Shown here piece by piece: positions 1 to 8,778 of a stretch of DNA of 64,000 nt; the first letter of the stretch is position 1, and each line of letters opens with the position of its first letter. The notes under the pieces are model-generated. The model saw only the letters and a program-made list of their open reading frames with translations. It made no database searches and had not been told where the DNA came from. This DNA comes from Mycolicibacterium sphagni (GTDB taxonomy: Bacteria > Actinomycetota > Actinomycetes > Mycobacteriales > Mycobacteriaceae), in contig NZ_VBSB01000035.1 of the NCBI RefSeq assembly GCF_013337765.1, forward strand, positions 671,457-735,456, written 5' to 3'. The position numbers and the translations under genes were made by a program.

Positions 1-70
1 CATTAGTTCGACACCCTGACGGATCTGGCCAGATTGTGACCCCTGTGGCTAATGAGCCCAAAGAAATTTG

Positions 71-1555
71 TCAGGCCGGATAACGCCGCGGCGTGAACAC
101 CGTATCGCCGTACCACTGCGTCTGTGACGAGCCCACGATCAGCAGGCACCGCATGTCGACGTCGGCCGGATCGAGGTCACCCAGCCGCACGATCTTCACC
201 GACTCGCGCGGCCCGGCGATATCGCGCCCGATCACGACCGGGGTGCCCGGCTCGCGGTGCTCCAGCAGCAGGTCGCGCATCGCGGCGACCTGCCAGGTGC
301 GGCTCTTCGACGCCGGGTTGTAGATCGCCAGCACCAGGTCCGCCTCGGCTGCCGCCGACAGTCGGCCGGCGATGACGTCCCACGGCTTGAGCCGGTCGGA
401 CAGCGAGATCACCGCATAGTCGTGACCCAGCGGAGCACCGACCCGGCTGGCGACCGCCTGCGCGGCCGTCATCGCCGGGATCACCCGCACCGCGACATCC
501 GGCCACTGCTTGGCCTCCTCGAGCACCGCGGTGGCCATTGCGAACACCCCCGGATCACCCGAGGAGATCACCGCGACCGCGCGGCCCTGCTCGGCCAGCT
601 CACACGCCAGCCGTGCCCGCTCCGGCTCGTCGGTGTTATCGCTGGGATGACGACGCTGCCCGGGCTGCGTAGGCACCCGATCCAGGTACGGTCCGTAGCC
701 GATCAGGTCGGTGGCCGCGGCCAGCTCCTGGCGGCTCTGCGGCGTCATCCAATCCACATCGCCCGGACCAAGACCCACCACCGCGACGCCGCCGGTCGCC
801 GGCTTGACCCGGCCGCTTCTGCCTGATGTCGCCGACCCTCCGGCTCCGCCCGGAAGGATCGCCAGTGAAAAGTACGGCACCCCGTCCGCGTCGACCTCGC
901 CGGCCGGCAGCACTCGTTGTGCGTCGGTGCTCGCGCGTTCGACGTAGAACGCCTCGTCGAGCCGACCGGCCATCGAAAGCGCTTCTCGTACTTGGGGATA
1001 CGAACGCCCGAGCTTGAGGACCACCGCGGCGTCGGCATCGGCGAGACGGCGGGCCAGCTCGCGCACCGGCATGGTTCCCGGCAGCACCGAGAGCACCTCG
1101 TCACCGGTCACCAGGGGAGTGGCGATCGCCGCCGACGCCGCGCTCACCGACGTCACGCCGGGAATGATCACCGCGCTGAACCGCGCGGTCAGCCGGGTGT
1201 GCATGTGCATGTAGGAGCTGTAGAACAGCGGATCACCCTCGGCCAGCAGCGCGACATCGCGCCCGGCGTCGAGGTGGACGGCGATACGTTCGGCCGACTC
1301 CCGGTAGAAGTCCTCCATCGCGACCGCGTAGCCGCCTGGGTGTTCGGTCGTCTCGGTGGTCACCGGGTAGACCAGGTGTTCCTCGATCTGGCCGGTCCGC
1401 AGGTAGGGCTCGGCGATGCGCCGCGCGATGCTGCGGCCGTGCCGCGCACTGTGATAGGCCACCACGTCGGCCGTACCGATGATGCGGGCGGCCTTGACCG
1501 TCACCAGCTCCGGATCACCCGGGCCGAGGCCGACGCCGTAGAGGGTGCCCGTCAT
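71..1555 (-). CDS. cobIJ: Bifunctional precorrin-2 C20-methyltransferase / precorrin-3B C17-methyltransferase
   Basis: Two SAM-dependent tetrapyrrole methyltransferases are fused in one 494-residue protein. The N-terminal CobI half (about 1-245) opens with the phosphate-loop-like GVGLGPGDPEL. The CobJ half (about 255-494) restarts with VVGLGPGDVDW and carries ISSGDPGVFAMA. CobI methylates precorrin-2 at C20, and CobJ methylates C17 and contracts the ring in aerobic cobalamin synthesis. A Gly/Ser-rich linker (GGSATSGRSG) joins the halves. I chose the ATG at 1555, which overlaps the cobH stop in ATGA and implies translational coupling; the longer upstream reading lies inside cobH. The fusion is typical of mycobacteria. 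Confidence 0.93.
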   Translation of the reverse strand: MTGTLYGVGLGPGDPELVTVKAARIIGTADVVAYHSARHGRSIARRIAEPYLRTGQIEEHLVYPVTTETTEHPGGYAVAMEDFYRESAERIAVHLDAGRDVALLAEGDPLFYSSYMHMHTRLTARFSAVIIPGVTSVSAASAAIATPLVTGDEVLSVLPGTMPVRELARRLADADAAVVLKLGRSYPQVREALSMAGRLDEAFYVERASTDAQRVLPAGEVDADGVPYFSLAILPGGAGGSATSGRSGRVKPATGGVAVVGLGPGDVDWMTPQSRQELAAATDLIGYGPYLDRVPTQPGQRRHPSDNTDEPERARLACELAEQGRAVAVISSGDPGVFAMATAVLEEAKQWPDVAVRVIPAMTAAQAVASRVGAPLGHDYAVISLSDRLKPWDVIAGRLSAAAEADLVLAIYNPASKSRTWQVAAMRDLLLEHREPGTPVVIGRDIAGPRESVKIVRLGDLDPADVDMRCLLIVGSSQTQWYGDTVFTPRRYPA

Positions 1556-2178
1556 TCCCGCTCGCTCGCGATCGCGTTCACCGCGGCGGCGGCCATGGCG
1601 CTGCCACCCCGACGCCCCTGCACCACCAGGTACTCGATCCCGCGCGGCCGGTCGATCAGCTCCTGCTTGGACTGGGCGGAGCCGACGAACCCGACGGGTC
1701 CGCCGAGCACCGACACCGGGCCGGGTACTCCGTTGTCGACCAGCTCGAGCAGCCGGAACAGCGCGGTCGGTGCGTTGCCGATAGCCACGACCGCCCCGGC
1801 CAGCCGGTCCGCCCACAGCTCGACCCCGGCCGCTGAGCGCGTGTTCCCGCTGCGCTGGGCCAGCTCGGGCGCCCGCGGATCGGCCACCAGCGAGACCACT
1901 TCATTGCCTGCGGGCAGGCGGGCGGCGGTGATCCCCGCCGCGACCATCGACGAGTCACACAGAATCGGCGCGCCGGCCAACAGGGCGGCGTGCGTCGCGG
2001 CGACCACGCCGGGCGTGAACGCCACATGCTCGGTGACGTCCACCTGGCCGCAGGTGTGGATCAGCCGGACGACGACACGTGCCACGTCCTCGGGAAACGG
2101 CGTGAGATCGGCTTCGGCACGAATCGTCGCGAACGACTGCCGATAGATCTCGGCGGCGTCGCGGATGTAGTCGAGCAC
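1552..2178 (-). CDS. cobH: Precorrin-8X methylmutase CobH
   Basis: The 208-residue protein has the length and sequence pattern of CobH/CbiC: N-terminal DYIRDAAEIYRQSFATIRAEADL, then HTCGQVDV, LAGAPILCDSSMVAAGI and GAPTALF-like GNAPTALFRLLE. It moves the C11 methyl group to C12 to give hydrogenobyrinate. The GTG start lies 16 nt after the cobG stop, and the gene overlaps cobIJ by 4 nt, so cobG-cobH-cobIJ form one minus-strand operon. The His in the HTCGQ stretch corresponds to the family's catalytic histidine by family knowledge. Confidence 0.93.
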   Translation of the reverse strand: MLDYIRDAAEIYRQSFATIRAEADLTPFPEDVARVVVRLIHTCGQVDVTEHVAFTPGVVAATHAALLAGAPILCDSSMVAAGITAARLPAGNEVVSLVADPRAPELAQRSGNTRSAAGVELWADRLAGAVVAIGNAPTALFRLLELVDNGVPGPVSVLGGPVGFVGSAQSKQELIDRPRGIEYLVVQGRRGGSAMAAAAVNAIASERE

Positions 2179-2194
2179 GCGATCACCCTACGAC

Positions 2195-3298
2195 CTACCG
2201 CGACGCTGGTCGGAACCCCTCTGCCGTGGCCACCAACACCTGCCCGGTCGGGGGGCTGCCGCACGCCCGCTCGCAGCCCACGTAATGCACGTGCCCGTCG
2301 ACCCCCTCCTCGAGGGCCACCCGGGTCGCCTCGGCCCGCACGTCGGCCTGCGATTTCTCACACCCGGGGCTGCCCACGCAGGCGCTGATATCCAGCCACG
2401 GCGAGTTGTCGTCGAACACCAGCCCCATCGGAGCGAGTACCCGCAACGACGTATCGGCCACTCCGTCGGGCAGATCGCATACCAGCAATGCGCGCCACGG
2501 GGTGATGACCACGGGCGCATCGATGGCCGCGACGAACTCGGCCTGACGCGCTGCCAGCACGCCCAGCGGGATGGCCGCACCCAGTGTCACCCTTCCGTCG
2601 TCCTGAGCGATCCAGCCGACCGGCGGGCGCAGCACCGGCGGGAACGTCGTCCCGGCCGGTGCGGTCGCGGCGAAATCCGACACCAGGGCCGATGGATCAG
2701 CCAATTCCGCTATCCGCCAAGCTTTTCCACGGACTTCGGCGAACCGCCGGGCCACCGCGATCAGCGCGGCGACCACGCCGTCAGGCGGGAGCCGAACTCC
2801 GGTGTCGCGGCCGGCCAGCAGCAGCGCCACCCCGTCGGGCAATACGTGTGCGCCGACGTCGGCGCCCAGGCCGGAGATATCGCCGCGGCCGTCGTCGATG
2901 CCGAACAGGAACCGGCCGGGGAGGCGCGTCAGGTCCGGGTCGGCCTGGATGGCGGCGTCCAGTTCGGTCACCCACGGCCGCACATCGGCGAGCCCGCCGA
3001 CCCGGCCGGACAGCGGGGACGCCGCGATATTGCGCACTCGTTCATGGGTGGGTGACGGCAGCAACCCGGCCACGGCCGCCGCCTCGGCAACGGCCGATGC
3101 ATCCCGCACGCCGCGCAGCTGCAGATTGCCCCGCACGGTCAGCTCCAACGTGCCGTTACCGAACTCGGTCGCGGTGTGCGCCAGCGCTTCCAGCTGCGCG
3201 GCGGTGATCATCCCGCCCGGCAGTCGCAACCGGGCCAGCGCGCCGTCGGCGGCCTGGTGCACCTGCAGGGCACCGGGGCACGCGTCGTCGTCACGCAT
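2195..3298 (-). CDS. cobG: Precorrin-3B synthase CobG (siroheme/Fe-S monooxygenase family)
   Basis: The 367-residue protein belongs to the nitrite/sulfite-reductase-like family. A ferredoxin-like half-domain (GNLQLRGV, RNIAASPLSG) is followed by a C-terminal cysteine set, CVGSPGCEKS and HYVGCERACG. These match the paired Cys motifs that bind the [4Fe-4S] cluster. CobG hydroxylates precorrin-3A to precorrin-3B, the oxygen-dependent step of the aerobic pathway, so this organism uses the aerobic route. I chose ATG 3298; an in-frame GTG at 3307 would add three residues. It is the first gene of the cobGHIJ operon, transcribed away from the moxR cluster. Confidence 0.92.
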   Translation of the reverse strand: MRDDDACPGALQVHQAADGALARLRLPGGMITAAQLEALAHTATEFGNGTLELTVRGNLQLRGVRDASAVAEAAAVAGLLPSPTHERVRNIAASPLSGRVGGLADVRPWVTELDAAIQADPDLTRLPGRFLFGIDDGRGDISGLGADVGAHVLPDGVALLLAGRDTGVRLPPDGVVAALIAVARRFAEVRGKAWRIAELADPSALVSDFAATAPAGTTFPPVLRPPVGWIAQDDGRVTLGAAIPLGVLAARQAEFVAAIDAPVVITPWRALLVCDLPDGVADTSLRVLAPMGLVFDDNSPWLDISACVGSPGCEKSQADVRAEATRVALEEGVDGHVHYVGCERACGSPPTGQVLVATAEGFRPASR

Positions 3299-3325
3299 TC
3301 GCTCCACCCGTCCACCGTACGGGCG

Positions 3326-3379
3326 TATGTTCGGGCAATGGCGACGGCTGCCATCTACTTCGAGGTTCGTAGGCTCTAA
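3326..3379 (+). promoter_or_regulatory. Candidate -10 element and leaderless 13-codon uORF
   Basis: A TATGTT hexamer at 3326-3331 lies 6 nt before an ATG at 3338, the spacing expected if transcription begins at that ATG. The tiny frame reads MATAAIYFEVRRL and stops at TAA 3377-3379, directly against the GTG start (3380) of the next gene. This would couple translation of the uORF to the DUF4129 gene. No good -35 is visible. This is inference from spacing only. Confidence 0.35.
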
Positions 3380-4336
3380 GTGTCAGAGACCAAGGCGGGG
3401 AGAGTGCGGGTAGCCGCACTGGTCGCCTTGGTGCTGCTGCTCGGAGTGGCGCTTCGTGGGCAGCTGCCCGGGGCGCAACCGGCCGCCCGCGCACAACCGG
3501 AAGATCACACCGCGGGCCTGCTGGGAATGCTGGCCCTGGTGATCGCCTGCATCCTGGTGATCATCGTGTCGATCGTGATGTCGCTTCGCGATCCGCGGCG
3601 TGCCAAACAGGCTGCCCGCTACGAGGTTCCGGGCGGTGGAAGCGGTGGCGGGCGACGCAGTTGGCGCTTCGTGCTCGTCATCCTCGCCGCGATCCTGGGC
3701 TGGCTGCTCGTCGCCGTGCTGCTTGCCCAACTGCGCTTGCCGCCGCTTCAGGGCCGCGCGCCATCGACGCCGGTCACCACTCCACCGCCCGGCACCGCAT
3801 CGCCAGGTCGCGGCGCCGTCCCGCCTCCGCCGTCGCCGGAGCCGGGGGGCCCCAACCCGGTGTTCTGGTACCTCATGTTCGCCATGGCTGCCTTGCTGGT
3901 GGTCGTGATCGTCGGCATGGTGGTGCTCCGGATTCGCAATCGCGGCGACGCGGCCGCTACCCCGCCGATGGCGGATGTCGCTGAACGGGAACCGGCACCA
4001 ACGGGTCAGGGATCGCTTGCGCTGGCGGCCGAACGGGGTCTGGCCGAGGTCGGCGACCTCAGCCGTGAACCGCGAGAGGCCATTATCGCGTGCTACGCGG
4101 CGATGGAACATGCGCTGGCCAACGCTCCCGGTGCGGCACCGCAGGAATCGGACACTCCTTCGGAGGTATTGGCCCGCGCCGTCGAGCACGAAGCGATCCA
4201 TGCCGGCAGCGCAACCGAACTCGTCACCCTGTTCGCCGAGGCCAGGTTCAGCATGCACGTGATGAACGAGGCGCATCGCGAAGCCGCCGAGCGGGCGCTT
4301 CGTCTCGTTCTCGACGAGCTGAGGAGCCCGGTGTGA
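3380..4336 (+). CDS. DUF4129 domain membrane protein of a MoxR/DUF58 cluster
   Basis: The 318-residue protein has an N-terminal hydrophobic segment (about 9-27), further membrane helices (about 45-65, 95-115 and 157-180), a Pro-rich stretch around 125-155, and a C-terminal cytosolic DUF4129 region. That region contains REPREAIIACYAAMEHALA and ends TLFAEARFSMHVMNEAHREAAERALRLVLDELR. The start is GTG 3380. The 3' end overlaps the next gene (GTGA). Order and sizes resemble M. tuberculosis Rv3166c-Rv3162c from memory. The role is unknown; DUF4129 proteins usually accompany MoxR AAA+ chaperones and DUF58 proteins that act on envelope or transglutaminase-like partners. Confidence 0.8.
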   Translation: MSETKAGRVRVAALVALVLLLGVALRGQLPGAQPAARAQPEDHTAGLLGMLALVIACILVIIVSIVMSLRDPRRAKQAARYEVPGGGSGGGRRSWRFVLVILAAILGWLLVAVLLAQLRLPPLQGRAPSTPVTTPPPGTASPGRGAVPPPPSPEPGGPNPVFWYLMFAMAALLVVVIVGMVVLRIRNRGDAAATPPMADVAEREPAPTGQGSLALAAERGLAEVGDLSREPREAIIACYAAMEHALANAPGAAPQESDTPSEVLARAVEHEAIHAGSATELVTLFAEARFSMHVMNEAHREAAERALRLVLDELRSPV

Positions 4337-4809
4337 TCAGGCTGGTGGCCGGTGGGGTGTTCCTGGTCGCGGGGGCTGAGGTGCTGGCGTTGGTTCTGGG
4401 CGCCCGGCAATGGGTTCTGCCGATCGCGGGGCTGGCGGTCGCGGTGTTCCTACTGGCTGCCCGGCTGAGTTTCGATGCGGCACAACATCGTCCGGCGGGT
4501 GAGGGGGCCGGTGACGATCCCGCGGAAACCTTGCGGCGCTGGAAGTCTCGTACCGAATCGACGATTCAGTGGGCGGATTCGACCCGAGGCGACTGGGATC
4601 GGCACCTGCGGCCCCGGCTGGCGCGTGAGTTCGTGCTCGCCACCCGTCAGCGGGATCCGGTGGGATTACAGGCGACCGGGCGCATCGTGTTCGGCGACGA
4701 CCTCTGGGATTGGGTGGATCCCAACAACGTCACGCGCGAGCGCGGCCGCGAACCCGGCCCCGGGTACGCGACCCTCGAGGAGATCCTGCGGCGGATGGAA
4801 GACCTATGA
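4333..4809 (+). CDS. Small membrane protein of the MoxR cluster, function unknown
   Basis: The 158-residue protein has two adjacent hydrophobic helices at about 2-45 (IRLVAGGVFLVAGAEVLALV and the following AGLAVAVFLLAA) and then a charged soluble tail with WDRHLRPRLAREFVLATRQR. Start GTG 4333 overlaps the preceding stop by 4 nt and the stop overlaps moxR by 4 nt. Translational coupling on both sides indicates one complex-forming unit. It resembles Rv3165c in size and context. No catalytic motif is visible. Confidence 0.75.
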   Translation: MIRLVAGGVFLVAGAEVLALVLGARQWVLPIAGLAVAVFLLAARLSFDAAQHRPAGEGAGDDPAETLRRWKSRTESTIQWADSTRGDWDRHLRPRLAREFVLATRQRDPVGLQATGRIVFGDDLWDWVDPNNVTRERGREPGPGYATLEEILRRMEDL

Positions 4810-5774
4810 CGATGCCGGCCCCGGCGATGACGGCCTACTGCGAAGCGGTTCTCGACGAGATCGAACGTGTGGTGGTCGGCAAACGTGCCGCGCTCACCCT
4901 GATCCTCACCACCGTGCTCGCCGGTGGGCACGTGTTGATCGAAGACCTGCCCGGGATGGGCAAGACGCTGATCGCGCGGTCGTTCGCCGCGGCGCTCGGG
5001 CTGCGTTTCACCCGGGTGCAGTTCACCCCCGACCTGCTGCCCGCCGACCTGCTCGGCTCGACCATCTATGACATGCAGTCCGGCCGTTTCGAATTCCGGC
5101 CCGGCCCGATCTTCACCAATCTGCTGATGGCCGACGAGATCAACCGAACCCCGCCCAAGACGCAGGCCGCGCTGCTGGAGGCGATGGCCGAGCGCCAGGT
5201 CAGCATCGACGGTGAAACCCACCCGCTGCCTTCCCCGTTCATCGTCCTGGCCACCGACAACCCGATCGAGTACGAGGGCACCTACCCGCTGCCGGAGGCT
5301 CAGCTCGACCGCTTTGCGGTCAAGGTCGCCTTGAACTACCTCTCCGAAGCCGAAGAGGCGTCGATGTTGCGTCGCCGCATCGAGCGTGGCTCAGCGGAGG
5401 CGACGATCAACCAGGTGGTGGATGCCAAAGACCTTCTGGCCATGCGGGAGTCCGTGGAGCGAGTGTCGGTGCACGACGACGTTCTGCACTACGTCGTCTC
5501 CGTGGCGACGGCCACCCGCAGCCATCCGCAGGTCGCTGTCGGTGCCAGCCCGCGCGCCGAACTCGATCTGGTCCAACTGGCCCGTGCCCGCGCGCTGGTG
5601 TCGGGGCGGGACTACGTGATCCCCGAGGACGTCAAAGCATTGGCCGTGCCGGCGATCGCCCACCGGATCAGCCTGCGGCCGGAGATGTGGGTGCGCAGCG
5701 TGCACGGCTCCGACGTGGTCGAGCAGCTGCTGAGGCGCCTGCCGGTACCGCGGGCACGCCGTCAGGGACAGTGA
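4806..5774 (+). CDS. MoxR-family AAA+ ATPase
   Basis: The 322-residue AAA+ protein has Walker A LPGMGKTL, Walker B LMADEINRTPPKTQ, and the MoxR-typical sensor stretch FIVLATDNPIEYEGTYPLPE. MoxR ATPases are chaperone-like remodelers that activate or assemble partner proteins, generally those encoded beside them. It is sandwiched between DUF4129 and DUF58 genes with 4-nt overlaps (ATGA upstream; the stop overlaps the following ATG). Context suggests the moxR3 paralogue of mycobacteria, but paralogue assignment (moxR1/2/3) needs a tree. Confidence 0.88.
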   Translation: MTMPAPAMTAYCEAVLDEIERVVVGKRAALTLILTTVLAGGHVLIEDLPGMGKTLIARSFAAALGLRFTRVQFTPDLLPADLLGSTIYDMQSGRFEFRPGPIFTNLLMADEINRTPPKTQAALLEAMAERQVSIDGETHPLPSPFIVLATDNPIEYEGTYPLPEAQLDRFAVKVALNYLSEAEEASMLRRRIERGSAEATINQVVDAKDLLAMRESVERVSVHDDVLHYVVSVATATRSHPQVAVGASPRAELDLVQLARARALVSGRDYVIPEDVKALAVPAIAHRISLRPEMWVRSVHGSDVVEQLLRRLPVPRARRQGQ

Positions 5775-7021
5775 TGGAGGCCACCCGCCAGACCGAGGCC
5801 GTATTGCGCTGGAGCGCATCGCCATTGACCCGGGCGATCGCCACGTGCGCAGGCGTCGCGCTTGCGGTGGCGGTGATCGGGGTGCGCTGGCAGCTGATCG
5901 CGTTCGTGGCGCCCATGCTCGGCGTGCTGGCCTCGACCGGTTGGCAGCGCAAACCGACGACCGCATCGGTGCTGGGCCGCCCCGCGATCACGCGGTGTTT
6001 CGAGAACGAGTGCGTGCAGTTGCACGCCGAGCTCGCCGGGGCGTCCGCTGATGCGGTGGCGACTCTGAAAGTCAGTGCAGTACAGGGTCTGCAGATCGAG
6101 GTGATCGACGGCGATGACACGGGCGCGACCGTGTCCGCCGAGGCGCCGCGCTGGGGCCGCTACCCGCTGCGCACCCAGGTCGAGGTCGTCGCGGCCGGCG
6201 GACTCCTCACCGGCACCGCGATGATCGACGCCGCCGACCTCTTCGTCTTCCCGGTTGCGCCCCCACAGCCGACCGGCATTCCGCGAACCGAACTGCCGGA
6301 CCGTCTCGGCACCCATCTCACCCGACATATCGGTCCCGGGGTCGAATTCGCCGATATCCGCCCCTACCTGCCCGGCGACCAACTCCGCGCGGTGAATTGG
6401 GCGGTCAGCGCCCGCCGCGGCAGTCTTCACGTCACCGAACGGCTGACCGACCGCGCCGCCGACGTGGTGGTGCTCGTCGATATGAGCGCGCAACCGGCCG
6501 GACCGGCGACGGCGGCCACCGAGCGGGCGCTGCGCGGCGCCACCCAGGTGGTGCAGACCGCGCTGCGCAACGGTGACCGGGCCGGCCTCGCCGGGCTCGG
6601 TGGCCGCCGGCCCCGCTGGCTCGGTGCCGACATCGGCCGGCGGCAGTTCTACCGGATCCTCGACGCCGCGCTCGGTGTGGGCAGCGAATATCAGGACACC
6701 GCAGGAACATTGGCGCCGCGGGCTGCCGTACCACCCGGTGCGGTCGTGGTCGGCTTCTCGACCATGCTCGACACCGAGTTCGCCTTGGCGCTGATCGACC
6801 TGTGCAAGCGGGGGCACACCGTCGTGGCGGTCGATGTGCTGGAGGGCTGGCCGTTCACCGACGGCGACGACGCGATCCTCGAACGGATGTGGGCGCTGCA
6901 GCGTTCGGCGATGTACCGCGACATGAAGGTGATCGGTGTCGACGTGGTGCCCTGGCCCGCGGACGTCACGCTCGATCAGGCGATGAGCCTGGTGCCCGAC
7001 CGAGCCCGGCGCCCGTCATGA
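5774..7021 (+). CDS. DUF58 domain protein (VWA-like partner of MoxR)
   Basis: The 415-residue protein carries two N-terminal membrane helices (about 15-55), a beta-rich middle, and the DUF58 signature EFADIRPYLPGDQLRAVNWA. This is followed by a von Willebrand A-like fold beginning VVVLVDMSAQPA, where the DxS part of a MIDAS is present. DUF58 proteins pair with MoxR ATPases. The start ATG 5774 overlaps the moxR stop, and the end overlaps the next gene by 4 nt. The molecular role is not established. Confidence 0.85.
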   Translation: MEATRQTEAVLRWSASPLTRAIATCAGVALAVAVIGVRWQLIAFVAPMLGVLASTGWQRKPTTASVLGRPAITRCFENECVQLHAELAGASADAVATLKVSAVQGLQIEVIDGDDTGATVSAEAPRWGRYPLRTQVEVVAAGGLLTGTAMIDAADLFVFPVAPPQPTGIPRTELPDRLGTHLTRHIGPGVEFADIRPYLPGDQLRAVNWAVSARRGSLHVTERLTDRAADVVVLVDMSAQPAGPATAATERALRGATQVVQTALRNGDRAGLAGLGGRRPRWLGADIGRRQFYRILDAALGVGSEYQDTAGTLAPRAAVPPGAVVVGFSTMLDTEFALALIDLCKRGHTVVAVDVLEGWPFTDGDDAILERMWALQRSAMYRDMKVIGVDVVPWPADVTLDQAMSLVPDRARRPS

Positions 7022-7512
7022 CGCCGCGGCGGCTGGTGGCGGCGGGCTTCGGCATCGTGATGGCCGGTGCGGCCGCGGTGGGCGCCGACAGCCGAGCGCT
7101 GATCGCAGTCACGGTGGCCCTGATCGCCGTGCTGGCCGAGCTTTACCTGCGGGTCGCGGCCACCGCGGCCGTACTCGCGGTGATCTGCGCCATCGCCCTC
7201 ACCGGGCCGCAACCGATGCTGGCCGCGGTGTCGGGCGTGTGCGCTGCGGCGTACCTGGTGCTGGTCCATGCCACGGTGACGCGGCCGACGGCAGTGGGGA
7301 TCGCCGGCTTCGCCGCGGTCGGGATTCTGGCCACCACGTTGCCATCCGGGCTGTCGTGGCTACCGCTGATTGCTCCGGTGGCCGTCGTCGCCGTGATGGG
7401 CGTGGCGCTGAGCCCGTTCGTCGGCACTGACGACCGGGAACGGTCTGCCGAATCCACCGCGGAGCGGCCCCGAATGCAAACTGGACTTGACAGTACAGTT
7501 TCTTCCCAGTAA
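7018..7512 (+). CDS. Multi-pass membrane protein closing the MoxR operon
   Basis: The 164-residue protein is almost entirely hydrophobic, with about five transmembrane helices between residues 5 and 140 and a short charged C-terminus (TDDRERSAESTAERPRMQ). ATG 7018 overlaps the DUF58 stop (ATGA). It is probably the counterpart of Rv3162c by position. No functional motif is recognisable, and it is presumably a membrane partner of the MoxR/DUF58 pair. Confidence 0.7.
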   Translation: MTPRRLVAAGFGIVMAGAAAVGADSRALIAVTVALIAVLAELYLRVAATAAVLAVICAIALTGPQPMLAAVSGVCAAAYLVLVHATVTRPTAVGIAGFAAVGILATTLPSGLSWLPLIAPVAVVAVMGVALSPFVGTDDRERSAESTAERPRMQTGLDSTVSSQ

Positions 7513-7565
7513 GCCTGGAGCAACGGTGCTCTGATCGGGAACGCCGGGAGTCAACGGGAGCAACG

Positions 7566-8120
7566 ATGCGGGTCAAGCCCGGAGATACCGTCGAAGCCGA
7601 CGAACTGCAGACCATCAAAGGTGCTGCGGTCATCCTGCCCGATCCGGAAAAGGTTGTGCACCTTCAATTTCGGCGGTTCGCGGGCTGTCCCATCTGCAAC
7701 GTCCACCTGCAATCGGTGGTCAAGCGCTACGACGAGATCACGGCATCCGGCATCCGCGAGGTGGTGATGTTCCACTCCACGCGCGAAGAGCTCGAAACCT
7801 ACGTCGATGACCTGCCGTTCGACCTCGTCGCCGATCCGGACCGCACGCTCTACCGGCGGTTCGGCGTGGAGAACTCGGTCCGCGCTCTGGTGGATCCGCG
7901 CTCGGTGGCGCCGGTGTTCAAGGGCCTGCTGGACCCTTCATTGGCAGGGAAGTTGCGGCTCAAGGCCGGTATGCATCGAGCCAATGGAGGCCATCTCGGC
8001 CTGCCGGCCGATATCTTGATCGACACCAACGGCACGGTCATCGACGCGAAGTACGGCCAACACGCCGGGGATCAGTGGTCCGTCGACGAACTGCTCCGAC
8101 GCGCCGAGGCCCGACGCTGA
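7566..8120 (+). CDS. Peroxiredoxin-like (AhpC/TSA, PRX-like2) protein
   Basis: The 184-residue thioredoxin-fold protein contains FRRFAGCPICNVHLQSVVKRYDEI, a CPIC redox motif in the position of a thioredoxin/peroxiredoxin active site, then REVVMFHSTREELETY and VADPDRTLYRRFGVE. These are typical of the AhpC/TSA-like PRXL2 group. A reductant role for peroxides or disulfides is likely, but the substrate is unknown. The ATG at 7566 follows a modest SD (GGGAGC). The 3' end overlaps a possible GTG start of the TetR gene that follows. Confidence 0.8.
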   Translation: MRVKPGDTVEADELQTIKGAAVILPDPEKVVHLQFRRFAGCPICNVHLQSVVKRYDEITASGIREVVMFHSTREELETYVDDLPFDLVADPDRTLYRRFGVENSVRALVDPRSVAPVFKGLLDPSLAGKLRLKAGMHRANGGHLGLPADILIDTNGTVIDAKYGQHAGDQWSVDELLRRAEARR

Positions 8121-8761
8121 GCGGCGGGACGGCCAAGTCGGCGCCGTCGACCGAACGGGGCCGGCGGGCGCGCGCCGCCATTGTGGATGCCGCCGCGGTG
8201 CTGATCTACCAACGTGGCACCCGCGCAACGAGTCTCGAAGACGTGCTCGCGGTAGCGGGTTGCGGAAAGTCCCAGCTCTACCACTACTTCGACGACAAGG
8301 CCGAGCTCGTCGGAGCCGTCATCGACCGGCAGTTGGAGATCGTGCTCGCCGCCCAGCCCGGGCTGACGCACATCGACTCGTGGGCAACCTTGGACGCCTG
8401 GCTGGCCGGCATTGTGCGGATGCACTCGGCACCCGGCGGCCCGTTCGCCTGTCCGTTGGGCAAGTTGGCCGCCGAGTTGATGGACGACGAAGACTTCCGG
8501 CCACTCGTCGACGCGGCGTTCGGCCGATGGGTCGCACTGCTTGCCGAGGGGCTGGGCACGATGCGGGAGCGGGGCGAGCTACGCGCCGCGGTCGAACCGG
8601 ATCGGTTGGCCGCCAGTGTTATTGCGTCGCTGCAGGGCGGCATGTTGGTCGGCCGGGTGCGTGCCGACATCACCCCGATGCGCGACGCCGTCGACGTCGC
8701 GCGGGCACAGCTTCGGCGGTGGTGTCCAGCCGCCGCCGACAAACCATCACCAACCCCATAG
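8075..8761 (+). CDS. TetR/AcrR family transcriptional regulator
   Basis: The N-terminal HTH reads ARAAIVDAAAVLIYQRGTRATSLEDVLAVAG..KSQLYHYFDDKAELV, a clear TetR DNA-binding domain, followed by an alpha-helical ligand domain ending near VDVARAQLRRW. The start is uncertain. GTG 8075 overlaps the previous gene by 46 nt, and the only other plausible in-frame site before the HTH is a CTG at 8117. It sits 17 nt before the haloalkane dehalogenase gene, which it may control with the peroxiredoxin-like gene. Confidence 0.83.
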   Translation: MVRRRTAPTRRGPTLSGGTAKSAPSTERGRRARAAIVDAAAVLIYQRGTRATSLEDVLAVAGCGKSQLYHYFDDKAELVGAVIDRQLEIVLAAQPGLTHIDSWATLDAWLAGIVRMHSAPGGPFACPLGKLAAELMDDEDFRPLVDAAFGRWVALLAEGLGTMRERGELRAAVEPDRLAASVIASLQGGMLVGRVRADITPMRDAVDVARAQLRRWCPAAADKPSPTP

Positions 8762-8778
8762 TGCAGAGGAGCACCACC

